A DNA stretch of 64,000 bases from Mesonia aquimarina (GCF_003667275.1 NZ_RCNV01000002.1:340896-404895), one strand, 5' to 3'; positions 18,912 to 28,926 are shown, counted from the first letter of the stretch. Notes: generated from the letters alone by a model not told the origin. Translations and numbers: made by a program.

Positions 18912-21125
18912 TCATCGGTTGATTAGTTCAATCGCCTTTTCCAACACCTCATCTTTTCCTTTTTTAATGCCTTCTATTGTGGGGGTAATTATCCTATCGG
19001 GGACAATTCCTACGCGTTGGGTTGGCGTTGCATCCGGATAGTATACTCCAATTCCTGAGATCATAGTGCGTAAACCTCCCGGCAATAAAATAGGAGAAAT
19101 ATTTCCATCGGCTCCTGCAGTGGTGCTCCCTACAATTTTGGCGTCTTCAACAGCTCTAAATGCCATTGCCGTATATTCTGCTTGACTCTGTGTTTTTTCA
19201 TTAACCAAAACCACCAATTTTCCTTTATAGGTTTTTCCTCGACTCTTAATTCTAGTGCCTTTTCTAAAGGTAAATTCTCCTGGATTATGGATATTTCCTT
19301 GAGTAAACTTTACAAAATGGGTAGGCTTAGAAACAAAATACGACCCTAATCGAAAAGGAACAAAGGTGGAAGGGTAATTTCGAATATCGATAATTATCCC
19401 TTTTGTGTCTCTAAAGGATTTTTTTATTTCAGGAATATCTTCTTTCTTAATATTCGCCAGGCTAATGTAACCAATGTCTCCATTTATTCGTTTAAAACTT
19501 TTTTCCTCTTTATTCACTTTGTACCAATGATACATATCTAGCTTATCACTTTCATATAGTGGTAATTTGTGTTGGTAGGCTTTGCCTTCAGAAATATATT
19601 GAATTGAAAGCTGATTCTTTGGCGAACGCAACAAGTCGATTGAGATATCGCGTAACATAGCTGCTTTATTGGAATGCGGATAATAGGCTTCTAAACTATC
19701 TACTAAGGTATTGATAGGTTTGCCTTGGATGTGTGTAATAATATCTCCAATTTTTAATTTACTTTCTTCTAAAAGTTCAGGATTGTAATAATCAACTACT
19801 ACAAACTTATCTTCAATAAATTCAGCCCTACAAACGGCATAGTTGTTTCCTCGTGCTTCTGCTAATTTATCACCTCCGCCCCATAAATTGGCGTGGGTGT
19901 CATGTACTTCTCCAATTAATTGCAGGGCTGCCAATTCATAAGTTAATTCGTTTTCTGCTTCTATAAACTTTGGGATATACTCCGTAAGAATCTGTCCCCA
20001 GTCTTTATCGGTTAAGTGTTTGTTGGGGTAAAAATATTCAATCATATTCCAGTATCGGTAAAGCGACAATAGTCGAAAACCAGAATCTGGATAAGTCATT
20101 TCCTGATAAGCATTTTCGTGGGTAAACTCAGGATTCTTTACTCCTGGACGAAGGGAAATATAATAATGATCTTTTTGATTTCTACACTCATAAACTTTTT
20201 TTAATGCGGCTTTTACCTCAACGGATAAGTCAGACTTTGCTATCCAAGATAAATCAGGTTGTAGAACTGCATCGGCCGCTGTTTGCTTACAAGTTTTGCA
20301 CGGAGGAATTGTGCCATATTTGTTTATCCAATTGAGGAGCACTTTATTGCGTTGTTGCTTATCTGCTTTCAAGTAATCAGGTAAAATTCGAAATAATTCA
20401 TAATCCCAGTTGTAATTTCCCGCGGCAATGTTGGGATGATGATACTTTAAAAACCCCCAAATTTTTCCTAATAGGGCTAAGTTATCAATACGTTCGGGAC
20501 TTAGATCAGGAATTACAATTGTAGAACCTTTATCGAATTCATGATCCTTTTCGGCAGGGAACTTTTTTCTTTGGTAGGTTTTAAGCTTAGGATCTTCTAG
20601 TTTTTTGCCATCGATGGACACCTCCAACTTATCTAGCCACATTTTACCATTTCCGACCAATAAACCTCCGAGTACAATTTTATCGGTTTCTTTAGGGTTT
20701 AACTGAAGCGTTATTTCATATTTTTTCCAATCGGTTGTTCCGGTAATTCCTCGGTCTTTCATATTATCGAAACCAATATTTGGATCAATACGCATCCATA
20801 GACCTGCGTAGCCCGCTGTTACCTTTTCAGTTTTTATGTAGCCGGACAAGCGAATTTTTTTACCTTTATAATTATCAGGTAACGTAAAAGCTAAGGCTTT
20901 AAAGTCTTTTCCTTTTCCGGTGTTTTCAATTACGGCCGAAAATTTTCCGTGTTTTGCGGTGGTAGAATCGATGTAGATCTTATATCCTGAACCTCCAAAA
21001 TCACTCCAAGATCTAGTATTATCATGTTTTGGTTGTTCAAAGTCCAAGTCGAGTTTTCTACTGCCCGTGTTTTGAGCACAACTCATGATTGAACACAGGA
21101 AGCATAGTAAAAGTAATTTCTTCAT
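18912..21125 (-). CDS. S41 family peptidase lipoprotein with N-terminal carbohydrate-binding-like domain
   Basis: 737-residue exported protease. The signal peptide ends in lipobox IMSCA (Cys near 16). Residues about 20-180 form a jelly-roll-like domain, a tricorn/S41-type helical domain with a CKTC motif follows, then a PDZ segment (GDIITHIQGKPINT near 465). The peptidase core has the probable Ser nucleophile at about 647 in TQSQAEYTAMAF and GSTTAGADGN after it. The 543-residue protein at 44654-46285 is a close paralogue lacking the N-terminal domain. Likely cell-surface or periplasmic degradation of peptides. Confidence 0.85.
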   Translation of the reverse strand: MKKLLLLCFLCSIMSCAQNTGSRKLDLDFEQPKHDNTRSWSDFGGSGYKIYIDSTTAKHGKFSAVIENTGKGKDFKALAFTLPDNYKGKKIRLSGYIKTEKVTAGYAGLWMRIDPNIGFDNMKDRGITGTTDWKKYEITLQLNPKETDKIVLGGLLVGNGKMWLDKLEVSIDGKKLEDPKLKTYQRKKFPAEKDHEFDKGSTIVIPDLSPERIDNLALLGKIWGFLKYHHPNIAAGNYNWDYELFRILPDYLKADKQQRNKVLLNWINKYGTIPPCKTCKQTAADAVLQPDLSWIAKSDLSVEVKAALKKVYECRNQKDHYYISLRPGVKNPEFTHENAYQEMTYPDSGFRLLSLYRYWNMIEYFYPNKHLTDKDWGQILTEYIPKFIEAENELTYELAALQLIGEVHDTHANLWGGGDKLAEARGNNYAVCRAEFIEDKFVVVDYYNPELLEESKLKIGDIITHIQGKPINTLVDSLEAYYPHSNKAAMLRDISIDLLRSPKNQLSIQYISEGKAYQHKLPLYESDKLDMYHWYKVNKEEKSFKRINGDIGYISLANIKKEDIPEIKKSFRDTKGIIIDIRNYPSTFVPFRLGSYFVSKPTHFVKFTQGNIHNPGEFTFRKGTRIKSRGKTYKGKLVVLVNEKTQSQAEYTAMAFRAVEDAKIVGSTTAGADGNISPILLPGGLRTMISGIGVYYPDATPTQRVGIVPDRIITPTIEGIKKGKDEVLEKAIELINR

Positions 21126-21369
21126 GTCGACTGATTTGCTTCAGGAAATTATTTTCCCGAGACGAGTTCCATTTAATTTTATAAAGTTAGTCTAAGGACC
21201 TATTTTTAAAGTGCTTGTTACATTTATTTTTAGAAAAGCAGTTTTAATAATCTAAAGCAAGTTGACTAGAAAGTCTAGATTGTTAGTTGATGTAATTCTT
21301 TTTGACTCTTTGCAAACGATTGTCAGCAAAGATATATTGTATTTAAAAAACCATTATGGCGGGCTTTAT

Positions 21370-21834
21370 TCAGATTTTTTTTAACTGCCCTATTTTTTCA
21401 GAATTTTCATCGATGTTCAAGCTTATTTTTATAAATAATTTCTCTCCTTTTGTCGTATAGGTGGTTCCGTTTTTTAGGTTACCATTGACTTTTTCTGGTT
21501 TTAATTTGTGAATGGCTCCAGTTATTGGGTCAATTAAAATCCCGATTAATCCACCAAAAGCGATGTTTCCAATATACCAAGCGTTAAATTTTCTCTCTAA
21601 CTTTGTCGTATAGGTTTCATACCCGTCTAATTTTAAAATAAGGCTATATTCTTGATTTCTTTTTAGGTTCTTTTCTACAGGTGTATTTCCAACCTCAATT
21701 TCATTTATATAAACTTTTGCCTCACTCGGTTCAGAAGTTATTTTTACTTCTTGTCTAGAACCGGAAATAATGGTAGCGCAGCTCGAGAACAACAATATAG
21801 CAGATAACAGAATGTATTTCATTATGCTTTTCAT
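21370..21834 (-). CDS. PEGA-domain lipoprotein
   Basis: 154 residues with a lipoprotein signal (LLFSSCA, Cys near 19) and a PEGA-type beta domain around residues 28-75 (SEPSEAKVYINEIEVGNTP, KLDGYETYTTKLE). A hydrophobic Gly-rich segment follows (about 88-108). PEGA domains are surface-layer or envelope-associated and their ligands are usually unknown. It begins 17 bases after the stop of another lipoprotein gene, so the two are likely cotranscribed. The start could be the ATG at codon 1 or codon 5. Confidence 0.75.
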   Translation of the reverse strand: MKSIMKYILLSAILLFSSCATIISGSRQEVKITSEPSEAKVYINEIEVGNTPVEKNLKRNQEYSLILKLDGYETYTTKLERKFNAWYIGNIAFGGLIGILIDPITGAIHKLKPEKVNGNLKNGTTYTTKGEKLFIKISLNIDENSEKIGQLKKI

Positions 21835-21850
21835 GAGTTACTTTTGAATA

Positions 21851-22243
21851 TTAGCCAAGTTTTAATTCGTATTGGGGTAATGAGGAAACATTTCCATCAT
21901 ATTTGTATAACTCAATTTTCAGGCGGTAGCAAGTGCTCCATATACCTGGTTCTTTTTTATCGACCACTTTTACAATATTAGCTCCATTTGCTCTTGCCTT
22001 GTTTCTCGCTTGCGTCAATAGGCTATTAAAGCTGCAATCTGTTGAAAATCCTGAATCTTGAAATCTTAAATCACCGATTTTTACAGTGTTTTCCGGTATC
22101 TCGTGTTCTATGTCCAAAAAAGCTACCTCATCATTTATTGATAATTTGGGTTGGGGGTTGGTGAAATTTGAAGATATTTTTGGAGTACAGCTAGTCAATG
22201 CGATTATAGTTAGCAATACTAGCGTATTAATGATGTGCTTCAT
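21851..22243 (-). CDS. Small hypothetical lipoprotein
   Basis: 130 residues with a signal peptide ending ALTSC (Cys near 19). The mature part has several Cys and an Ala/Asn-rich helix (QARNKARANGANIVKVV), reminiscent of small DUF4156-like envelope proteins, but the family is not recognised with confidence. It lies just upstream of the PEGA lipoprotein. Function unknown. Confidence 0.65.
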   Translation of the reverse strand: MKHIINTLVLLTIIALTSCTPKISSNFTNPQPKLSINDEVAFLDIEHEIPENTVKIGDLRFQDSGFSTDCSFNSLLTQARNKARANGANIVKVVDKKEPGIWSTCYRLKIELYKYDGNVSSLPQYELKLG

Positions 22244-22356
22244 GTTGATTGAAATTGTTTATAGGGATCCTCCAATGCTAATTTTAGAGCGGCAAATATA
22301 TCATTTTACATGGTTCTTAACGGAATTACATAAAAAAATAACCATTCGTTTTTATT

Positions 22357-23397
22357 TCAAAAGAGTTTATGGAATGATTTTCCATCAAATTGATAAATGT
22401 TTCCATGGGCCGTTCCAAAAAGCAAATTGTGATGATCATCCTTATAGATACACCAAACCATTGGGGAGCTAAGCTTTTTATCAATAGTGTAGTTTTTTAG
22501 TGATTTGCCATTGTATTTCCACGCTCCAGTATCTCTGTCGCCAAACCAAATGTTACCTTCACTATCTTCCTCAATCGCAAAAACATGTTCAAGTGTGCCT
22601 GGCGGCGATGGATCTCCTTTTTTTGAACTTTCCGGATGAATTAGCTTGTGTTTTTTTGAAAAATTAATAATGCTGTCTCCTTCTTTTAGTAGTACCCCAA
22701 TTCCATTATTCCCCATCCATAACCTTCCTTTTGAATCTTCCAAGAGGCTTCTAATATGAAGGGTTCCGTTTTCTTTTGTTAATCCTAAACTTTTATCATC
22801 AATGATGCTGAAGTTTCGGCCATTATATCCAAAAACACCGGCATATGTGCCCATCCAAAGCATATTATTTTTTCCTGTTGCAAAACCTGTTACATGATAT
22901 GTTTTGTCAAACTGAATATTTGGTGATAGCGGAAAGGCTAAATAATTTAGGTGTTGACCATCGTACCTGATAACGCCTGCTCGATTTCCGGCATGAAACC
23001 AAAGATCGTGAGTTGTTTTTTGCCACGGGTGGTGTTCCTCATCTTTAACGGGTTGAGGATGAGTTGTGATGTTTTTTCCATCATAACGACTAATAGCATT
23101 TGCTGTAGCTATCCAAATATTTCCTTTGCTGTCTTGTTGAATAGAGCGGATTTGATTATCGGCTAAGCCATCATTAACGCTTATGTATTTAAAGAATTTT
23201 CCGTCAAAACGGGCTAGCCCTTCTTGATGACTGCCAATCCAGTAATTACCATTCCGATCTTGAAAAATTGCTCCAATTCCCGAAGTAAATTTTAAGGAGT
23301 CTATTGTTGAAGATGTTAGCTGAGCTTTAGTAAAACGGCTTGTTTCTTTTTTACAACTTAAGCAAAGTATTACGAGCAAACTCAAAAAATATTTCAT
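22357..23397 (-). CDS. Two-component-regulator-propeller lipoprotein
   Basis: 346 residues with a lipoprotein signal (LCLSCKK, Cys near 15) and at least six propeller blades of the reg_prop type. Each blade has the recurring pattern GNxWIGxxxxGLxRFDG (examples near residues 50, 95, 170, 225, 285 and 315). In Bacteroidota such blades form the periplasmic sensor part of hybrid two-component proteins; here there is no kinase, membrane helix or HTH after the propeller, so it is a stand-alone sensor-like or binding protein. Ligand unknown. Confidence 0.8.
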   Translation of the reverse strand: MKYFLSLLVILCLSCKKETSRFTKAQLTSSTIDSLKFTSGIGAIFQDRNGNYWIGSHQEGLARFDGKFFKYISVNDGLADNQIRSIQQDSKGNIWIATANAISRYDGKNITTHPQPVKDEEHHPWQKTTHDLWFHAGNRAGVIRYDGQHLNYLAFPLSPNIQFDKTYHVTGFATGKNNMLWMGTYAGVFGYNGRNFSIIDDKSLGLTKENGTLHIRSLLEDSKGRLWMGNNGIGVLLKEGDSIINFSKKHKLIHPESSKKGDPSPPGTLEHVFAIEEDSEGNIWFGDRDTGAWKYNGKSLKNYTIDKKLSSPMVWCIYKDDHHNLLFGTAHGNIYQFDGKSFHKLF

Positions 23398-23435
23398 ACG
23401 TATTTGTATTAGTTTTCTTACGGCTAGCGGTTCAA

Positions 23436-23888
23436 TTAAAAGCTATAAGAATACATCGCTAAAGAACCAATGCTGTAGCTTATGATGTTTACTATTAAGG
23501 TCGTCTTTATGATTTTTGATGTCTTATAATTATTTTTTAACATAAGGTAATTAACTAATCCTTCAATCAGTAAGGTTAATACAAAAGCAATAGCGTAAAA
23601 AAAGGCTAGGGAATTAAATCCTTCTTCTCCATTAACTTCATTGGCACTTACCCAAGGAAACCAAACCACTAACCACCAGCCTCCATTTAGAGCCATCGAT
23701 CCGATAAACCCGATGATTCCACTAATCAGGTTAGACAAACAAGCGGTTTTGTAAGCTTTTTTGTCGCCATATTTTTTAGTCAACATATAGCTTAGCACTA
23801 CGCATTCGATTAGGATGATAGCAATCATAAATATCCATCCTTGCGGAAGGAATGCGTAAATTCCAAAACTCACATTTAGTGTAATCAT
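23436..23888 (-). CDS. Hypothetical four-helix membrane protein
   Basis: 150 residues with four hydrophobic helices (about 4-30, 45-70, 88-110, 122-145) and small polar loops. No motif pointing to a function was seen. It lies 38 bases upstream of the propeller gene and 30 bases downstream of the acetyltransferase gene on the same strand. Confidence 0.6.
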   Translation of the reverse strand: MITLNVSFGIYAFLPQGWIFMIAIILIECVVLSYMLTKKYGDKKAYKTACLSNLISGIIGFIGSMALNGGWWLVVWFPWVSANEVNGEEGFNSLAFFYAIAFVLTLLIEGLVNYLMLKNNYKTSKIIKTTLIVNIISYSIGSLAMYSYSF

Positions 23889-23918
23889 TTAGCTTATATG
23901 CATGTTTTAAGGTAAAAG

Positions 23919-24398
23919 CTACAGAGATTCATTTTTGTGCTTCCATTTTATTTTTACAGCTGATATTTTCTTAAGTTCAAGCCTATTATGTGTTATGAGT
24001 TCGAACCCGTTTTTTAAATAAAAGTCAAGAGGAGAATTATAGTGTTCTCCGTTTTTCTTCCGGTCATTGTTATGGTCAATTACCCAAGCGTTTAATTCTG
24101 GTTCTTTTTCTTTTGCTCGATTTAATAATTTAGTCCCGAGTCCTTTTCCCTGAAAGCTAGAATCTAAAATAAGGGCAAACCATTTTTCATTCTCACGAGT
24201 AAAACAAACATACCAAATCTTAACTTTTGAATTATGATCTAGCATTAAAATATGAGATGGAGCAGTCAATTCCGCGAGGTATTTTTCAAATTCCGCTATA
24301 TGCTGAAAACCTAATTTCTCCGGGTATTCATTATTCCACAGCTTAAGTATTTCTCGCTTATTGCTTTCTGACAAAATACTTACTTCAATGAATTTCAT
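23919..24398 (-). CDS. GNAT family N-acetyltransferase
   Basis: 159-residue GNAT-fold protein that would transfer acetyl from acetyl-CoA to an amine. The acetyl-CoA loop (motif A) is LILDSSFQGKGLGTKLLNRA near residue 85. The C-terminal half ends with the common FYLKNGFE motif followed by a beta strand. Acceptor unknown. Cytoplasmic; minus-strand neighbours are unrelated. Confidence 0.8.
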   Translation of the reverse strand: MKFIEVSILSESNKREILKLWNNEYPEKLGFQHIAEFEKYLAELTAPSHILMLDHNSKVKIWYVCFTRENEKWFALILDSSFQGKGLGTKLLNRAKEKEPELNAWVIDHNNDRKKNGEHYNSPLDFYLKNGFELITHNRLELKKISAVKIKWKHKNESL

Positions 24399-24530
24399 TT
24401 GAAATATGCTTGATTAAAATAAGAATTTTTTTGTTCAGTTGTTCTTACAATTAAACTAAGATAGCTAAAATTATTGGCTTTTGTGTTTCATCTTCAGTGT
24501 TTCGGGATCTAATTGCTATTGCTCATCCTT

Positions 24531-25187
24531 CTATTTTGATTTTAATGAATCGAATGAAGGCGGCGGTGGTGGAGGTGGTGGAGGCGGAGGAAAAAAGTTT
24601 GAAGAGATTATTCTCCAGTTAACAGTTGAGTCTAGTTCATCTTTATGTTTCTTGTTTAATTCTGAATAATCAAGACAAAAAATTTCATTTGCTAAATAGT
24701 ACTTATAATCGGCTATTCCTCTCGCTATTTCTTTAAATAGATGAAGCACATTGTTGTTTATTTCCTGATCATAAGTTACAAATACTAAACCCGTCGATAC
24801 CGGATACTTTTTTCCATTGCTAAAATGCTGTACTCTTGCATCAGATTTAGTGGTCTCTTGGCTTGGATTCAATAGGAAGTTGAACACTTCTTTTCTTAAG
24901 TTTTCAAGTTTTGCGCGCTCATATTCGATTAATACGTCTTTATTATTTTCAAATTTTACATCTAAGCAATTTCTTCTACAATGCCAAAGCGGTAAATTTT
25001 GATTTTCCCAAACACTATCTAATTTTAAAGCGTATTGTTCTAAAAGGTATTTTATATCAGCATTTTCAGGGTCTTTTATAATTTTTCCAATGAATTCTTT
25101 TCGTAATAAAAATTCTCCATTTTGTCCATAAGCCTTACCAAAGAGAAGGTTAAAACTGATCAGGATGATTAGAAGGCTTGTTTTCAT
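24531..25187 (-). CDS. Secreted hypothetical protein ending in a polyproline tract
   Basis: 218 residues with a signal peptide (about 1-21, ending KAYGQ). The body is alpha-rich with no recognised domain. Near the C-terminus is a run of eleven prolines (about residues 199-209) preceded by FF and followed by only nine residues. The prolines use mixed CCN codons, so this is not a simple-sequence artefact of one codon. Such a run normally needs EF-P for translation. Function unknown; the plus-strand polyglycine frame opposite is its shadow. Confidence 0.65.
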   Translation of the reverse strand: MKTSLLIILISFNLLFGKAYGQNGEFLLRKEFIGKIIKDPENADIKYLLEQYALKLDSVWENQNLPLWHCRRNCLDVKFENNKDVLIEYERAKLENLRKEVFNFLLNPSQETTKSDARVQHFSNGKKYPVSTGLVFVTYDQEINNNVLHLFKEIARGIADYKYYLANEIFCLDYSELNKKHKDELDSTVNWRIISSNFFPPPPPPPPPPPSFDSLKSK

Positions 25188-25228
25188 TTTTAAACTATAA
25201 AGGCATTTGTTATTCTACGATATTGTTT

Positions 25229-26068
25229 TTAATCAATACTGATTTCTATTGGAATTTGTGATTTAACTTCCTTTGTTTGTTCACAGGCAGGAGACCACCT
25301 TGTTAACTCAACCAATAAGTTAGTTATTTTACGTTTAACCTCATTATCCAGTTGACCGGCATAGCGTATGGGTTCTTTTTCAATTTTACCTTCTTCGTTA
25401 ATAATGACATAGGCTTTTATAGTATGGGGGATATGTCCTTTTATTTTTTTTATTTCTTGGATCAGTAGTTTGCTGTCGGACTGTAAGCTAGGTAATCGGG
25501 AAGGGTTTAAATAAACACCATCCGAATTTGTTTTTGCATAATTATATTTATTTTGCTCTAGTACCCATTTGTAAGCAGCAGCTTGTTCGTCTATTCCCTT
25601 AAATGTTTTGAATTTACCTTTAAAGGTTTGGGTTTTAATTAAACAATCATTTTTGTAGTGACCTATTTCCAAGTGATAAGCTCCGCGCAATCCTTTTGTG
25701 CTGTTAAATGGATTTTGGTTGAGCAGCAAATCAGCCTTGTTTACTTTATAAGTAGTTGGGTTATCTATATTTATGTTGTCGGTCCAATAATTATAGCTAA
25801 GCTCTTTAATTTCTAGGACGCTGTTAATTGTAAATGAAATTTCATACCCTCCAAAACCTGTATGATAAGTGTTTATTATTTGGAACAAAGCAGCAGATTC
25901 AGCATTTAAAATTAATTCTTTAAAATCTTGTTCAGGTTTTTCGATATCATCAAAGCGCTCAAAATCATCATTAATTTCATATTTCTCAAGATTTTTGTCA
26001 ATGGAGATCTTCTGTTGTCCAAAAGCAACATTTATTAATAAAATTAGGATTACAACTAACGCTTTCAA
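25229..26068 (-). CDS. Secreted hypothetical protein, TonB-C-like end
   Basis: 279 residues with a signal peptide (about 1-17, ending NVAFGQQ). The C-terminal stretch (about 205-275; GHIPHTIKAYVIINEEGKIEKEP) looks like a TonB C-terminal or gluconate-like beta domain seen in many Bacteroidota exported proteins, but this is a weak call. It is 41 bases upstream of the polyproline protein gene and likely cotranscribed with it. Confidence 0.6.
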   Translation of the reverse strand: MKALVVILILLINVAFGQQKISIDKNLEKYEINDDFERFDDIEKPEQDFKELILNAESAALFQIINTYHTGFGGYEISFTINSVLEIKELSYNYWTDNINIDNPTTYKVNKADLLLNQNPFNSTKGLRGAYHLEIGHYKNDCLIKTQTFKGKFKTFKGIDEQAAAYKWVLEQNKYNYAKTNSDGVYLNPSRLPSLQSDSKLLIQEIKKIKGHIPHTIKAYVIINEEGKIEKEPIRYAGQLDNEVKRKITNLLVELTRWSPACEQTKEVKSQIPIEISID

Positions 26069-26388
26069 TCGTTGTTTATTGGTTCAAACAAAATAATTAT
26101 CAAGAAGTGTACCTAACAGCTGTATTTAAAAACGGCTTTCTTTTTTTACCTTTCCCTCAACTCTGACGGGTGCTAAGTGTAATTATAAATAATCTTTTTT
26201 ACAGTACTCATTCCAAAATAGCAATAGAGTCAAGGGGGTATTCAATAACTTACCGCTTATAGCAATAGAATATAGGTTTTAGAACATGTTGAAATAAAAC
26301 TAAAGTGTCTGTTGTGCTCAAATATCATAAAAAACAAAGCCCCCCTGATTAGGGAGGCCTTATAAAAAGTTTTAAAAATCGTATAGAA
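26069..26388. other. Intergenic region, 320 bp
   Basis: Upstream region of the 25229-26068 gene and downstream of the nucleotidase gene. Apart from the terminator at 26329-26361 no gene or strong promoter was seen. Confidence 0.5.
26329..26361 (-). terminator. Terminator of the 5'-nucleotidase gene
   Basis: On the minus strand AAGGCCTCCC pairs with GGGGGGCTT across a short loop and is followed by TGTTTTTT. It lies 28 bases after the nucleotidase stop. Confidence 0.8.
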
Positions 26389-28662
26389 CTATTTTACTGC
26401 CTTAATTACTTTTGTATTACCGTTATCTAAAATGACGTTTACAAAAAATAATCCTGAAGAAATAGTACTTGAATTAACTCGATAGTTTTTGGCATTTACG
26501 ATTTCATTGCGAATTAATTTCCCGTTAGAACTTATAATTTCTATAGCCTTAATTTGTGTTGACGAGTTGATGGTAAATGTATCGCCTTTTATTGGATTCG
26601 GGTACAATACTACTTTGGTGCTTATACCTGTGATATCTGAAACGCTCAAATTAGCGTCACCAATTACAATTCTAGTATCTTGATCTTGATCTGTTTCTGC
26701 AATATTGTAGGCAGAAGCATTGTCTGGGTAGAAGCTAGACATATATTCGGCCACGGCATCCTGCTCTCCACCTGTATAACTGAAGGAGTTGTTGTTGTCC
26801 GGATCATTAGCAAGGTCCCCATCAGGGTAGTCTACTGTTTCACCAAAACCAAGACCGCTGTAATAATTTAGACGGTTTGGTGCGCTTAACTGATCAAAAG
26901 GATAGCTGTCACCACCCTCGGCTAAAAAGTTTAGCGTTACCATATTAAAAGTAATCCCGTTTGGAGCAACATTTACACCATCTTCCATCACCACAACATC
27001 ATTGGTCGCATCTGTATCGCCTTTGTCTACTACTAAGCCTATAAGTCTGCTCCCTGCCGGTTCATCGGGATCGTATACAAAGCTCATACCTCCTACCTGT
27101 GGAAACTGTCCGGGCTCGGCACCAGGAGCTACAGCCGCAAGGCCATGCTCAACAATATCGATTAGTTCGTCAGCGGTTAGCGTTAATCTAACAAGACCAT
27201 TGTCAAAGCGAAGCGTTGCTTTTAGATGGCCTTCGGAAACTCCGTTATCAGCCGGAGGAGAAAATATGATATCATCAGGATCATTAGAACCGCTTGGAAT
27301 GACTGCCGAACCAATTTCTGTTCTCAATCCGCCCCCGTTTTTAAGAGAAATATCTACGTCTGCATCTGCAGCAGGATTGAGAAGATTAGCATACCAGAGG
27401 TTAGCGTCAGCGGTTAGGTTTCCTAAATTGGTTTCTTGAGTTCTTACTTGTGACCTTCTTCCGTCAAGATAAACACTCGAATAACCTACAACGTTGTTAT
27501 ATTGCGCACTAATAACTCCCTGTATAGCATTTCTAAGTGCTACTACTGAAGGATTTGGCGTGGCGTTCAATGAGTTTACCAAGGATTCGTTAGCCGGATA
27601 AGCACCATTAATGGTATTATCAAGTTCGTTTAGGTCTATAACCCCATTGTTATCAAATTCTACTACCAATCTTCCAAGATACTTATAATCGCCATCTACG
27701 TTTACGACCAGTACAGGATCGCCAGCAGCGTCTGTAGTTTGAAATGGATAAGACTCGTCAAATGCAGGATCTGTTACCAAAGAATTGCTAAAAAGCACGT
27801 CATTGCTATCGCCCATTCTTGTATTAGAACCTCCGGCAACGATGATATCTACCCCATCTAAAAGAGTCGCTAATTGTTTTTCGATACTGATGGTCTGCAT
27901 GTGGGCTATCAGAATAATTTTATTTACTCCGGCCATTTTAAGTGCATCAACGCTTGACTGTATTTCTGTTGCCAGTTGGGTAACACTTGAGCCCGGAGCA
28001 GGAGTTATGCTTAGATCACCAATTGAGGTAATGTCCGGAAAGCTTGGAGCAACAGCACCAATAAGCCCTATGCTTTCACCGTTTATGGTTTTAACGGCGT
28101 ATTTAGCAACCTGATTGTTAAGTGTGTTTATATTGTTACCATCCGTACCAACGATTCCGGAAAAATCTCCGTCAGCGGAGAAGTCCATGTTTGTGGCAAG
28201 CCATGGAAAGCTGGAGCCGGGAAAGTTGACGTTATTAAATGATTCGCTACTGAAAGCGGCATCAAAAAATTCACCGGGTCCTTGATCTAATTCATGATTC
28301 CCGATACAGGCAGCTTCAACGCCAAAAGCATTTGCAAAGGCGATGTCTAAATGACCGGGCTCATTGCTACCTGAAAGCGATCTTACGGCATCGTTTTCAG
28401 CAGCATAAAAGCGAGGACCGGGAATGATAAGATCACCAGAGGTTAGGGTCAGCGTGTTGTTAGTATAGTTAGGATCATTTTGAAAAAGATCAACCAAGGC
28501 AGAGAACTCATCTACTGCGTCAAGGGCATTTTCTTCGTTGCCGTCTACATCAGAGTAGTGCAATAATTGTAACTCAAAGTTCTGGGCAAATAAAGTAGCT
28601 CCAGAAAACATAAAAAAGGCTAATGTTAAAACCTTAATTGTTTTAAAGTAAAGAAGTTTCAT
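26389..28662 (-). CDS. 5'-nucleotidase/UDP-sugar hydrolase-type metallophosphatase with type IX sorting domain
   Basis: 757-residue secreted phosphoesterase. Signal peptide about 1-26 (ending TLFAQ). The N-terminal calcineurin-like metal site includes HYSDVDGN near 35 (an atypical form of the usual D-x-H), SGDLI and GNHELDQG near 115-125. The 5'-nucleotidase C-terminal substrate domain covers about 385-620. The last 75 residues form a type A type IX sorting domain (VLYPNPIKGD, then ending SGLFFVNVILDNGNTKVIKAVK in essence). It should be exported by the T9SS that SprE serves and release phosphate from extracellular nucleotides. Base composition is more GC-rich than its neighbours. Confidence 0.88.
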   Translation of the reverse strand: MKLLYFKTIKVLTLAFFMFSGATLFAQNFELQLLHYSDVDGNEENALDAVDEFSALVDLFQNDPNYTNNTLTLTSGDLIIPGPRFYAAENDAVRSLSGSNEPGHLDIAFANAFGVEAACIGNHELDQGPGEFFDAAFSSESFNNVNFPGSSFPWLATNMDFSADGDFSGIVGTDGNNINTLNNQVAKYAVKTINGESIGLIGAVAPSFPDITSIGDLSITPAPGSSVTQLATEIQSSVDALKMAGVNKIILIAHMQTISIEKQLATLLDGVDIIVAGGSNTRMGDSNDVLFSNSLVTDPAFDESYPFQTTDAAGDPVLVVNVDGDYKYLGRLVVEFDNNGVIDLNELDNTINGAYPANESLVNSLNATPNPSVVALRNAIQGVISAQYNNVVGYSSVYLDGRRSQVRTQETNLGNLTADANLWYANLLNPAADADVDISLKNGGGLRTEIGSAVIPSGSNDPDDIIFSPPADNGVSEGHLKATLRFDNGLVRLTLTADELIDIVEHGLAAVAPGAEPGQFPQVGGMSFVYDPDEPAGSRLIGLVVDKGDTDATNDVVVMEDGVNVAPNGITFNMVTLNFLAEGGDSYPFDQLSAPNRLNYYSGLGFGETVDYPDGDLANDPDNNNSFSYTGGEQDAVAEYMSSFYPDNASAYNIAETDQDQDTRIVIGDANLSVSDITGISTKVVLYPNPIKGDTFTINSSTQIKAIEIISSNGKLIRNEIVNAKNYRVNSSTISSGLFFVNVILDNGNTKVIKAVK

Positions 28663-28881
28663 AGGAAATTATTTTGTTTGATGTAAAACTATTCCTAATG
28701 TATTGTAAACGAGTTAATTTAACTTGAAATGATTGTTATATAGGTGAAAATAAATATCGTTAAGGTTTCTAAATTGTTAGTAGTGAAAGGACAAGATAAT
28801 TATACCTTAAATAAATAAAGCTGTACGCTATATGCTTTAAGCACGATTTACTTGGATTTAACCCATCAGCAAATTAAATTT

Positions 28882-28926
28882 AAACCATAAAACTTGAGGT
28901 GTTTAGCTCCCAAGCTTTATGGTTTT
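28882..28926. terminator. Long hairpin downstream of the 28945 gene
   Basis: AAACCATAAA-A-CTTG pairs with CAAG-C-TTTATGGTTT with one mismatch; both flanks are AT-rich. It is positioned to end the minus-strand Gre/hypothetical transcript. Confidence 0.6.

Noticed and set aside
24481..24669. Plus-strand ORF with a polyglycine run
   Set aside because: It is the antisense shadow of the polyproline end of the 24531-25187 gene, which has a signal peptide and proper context.
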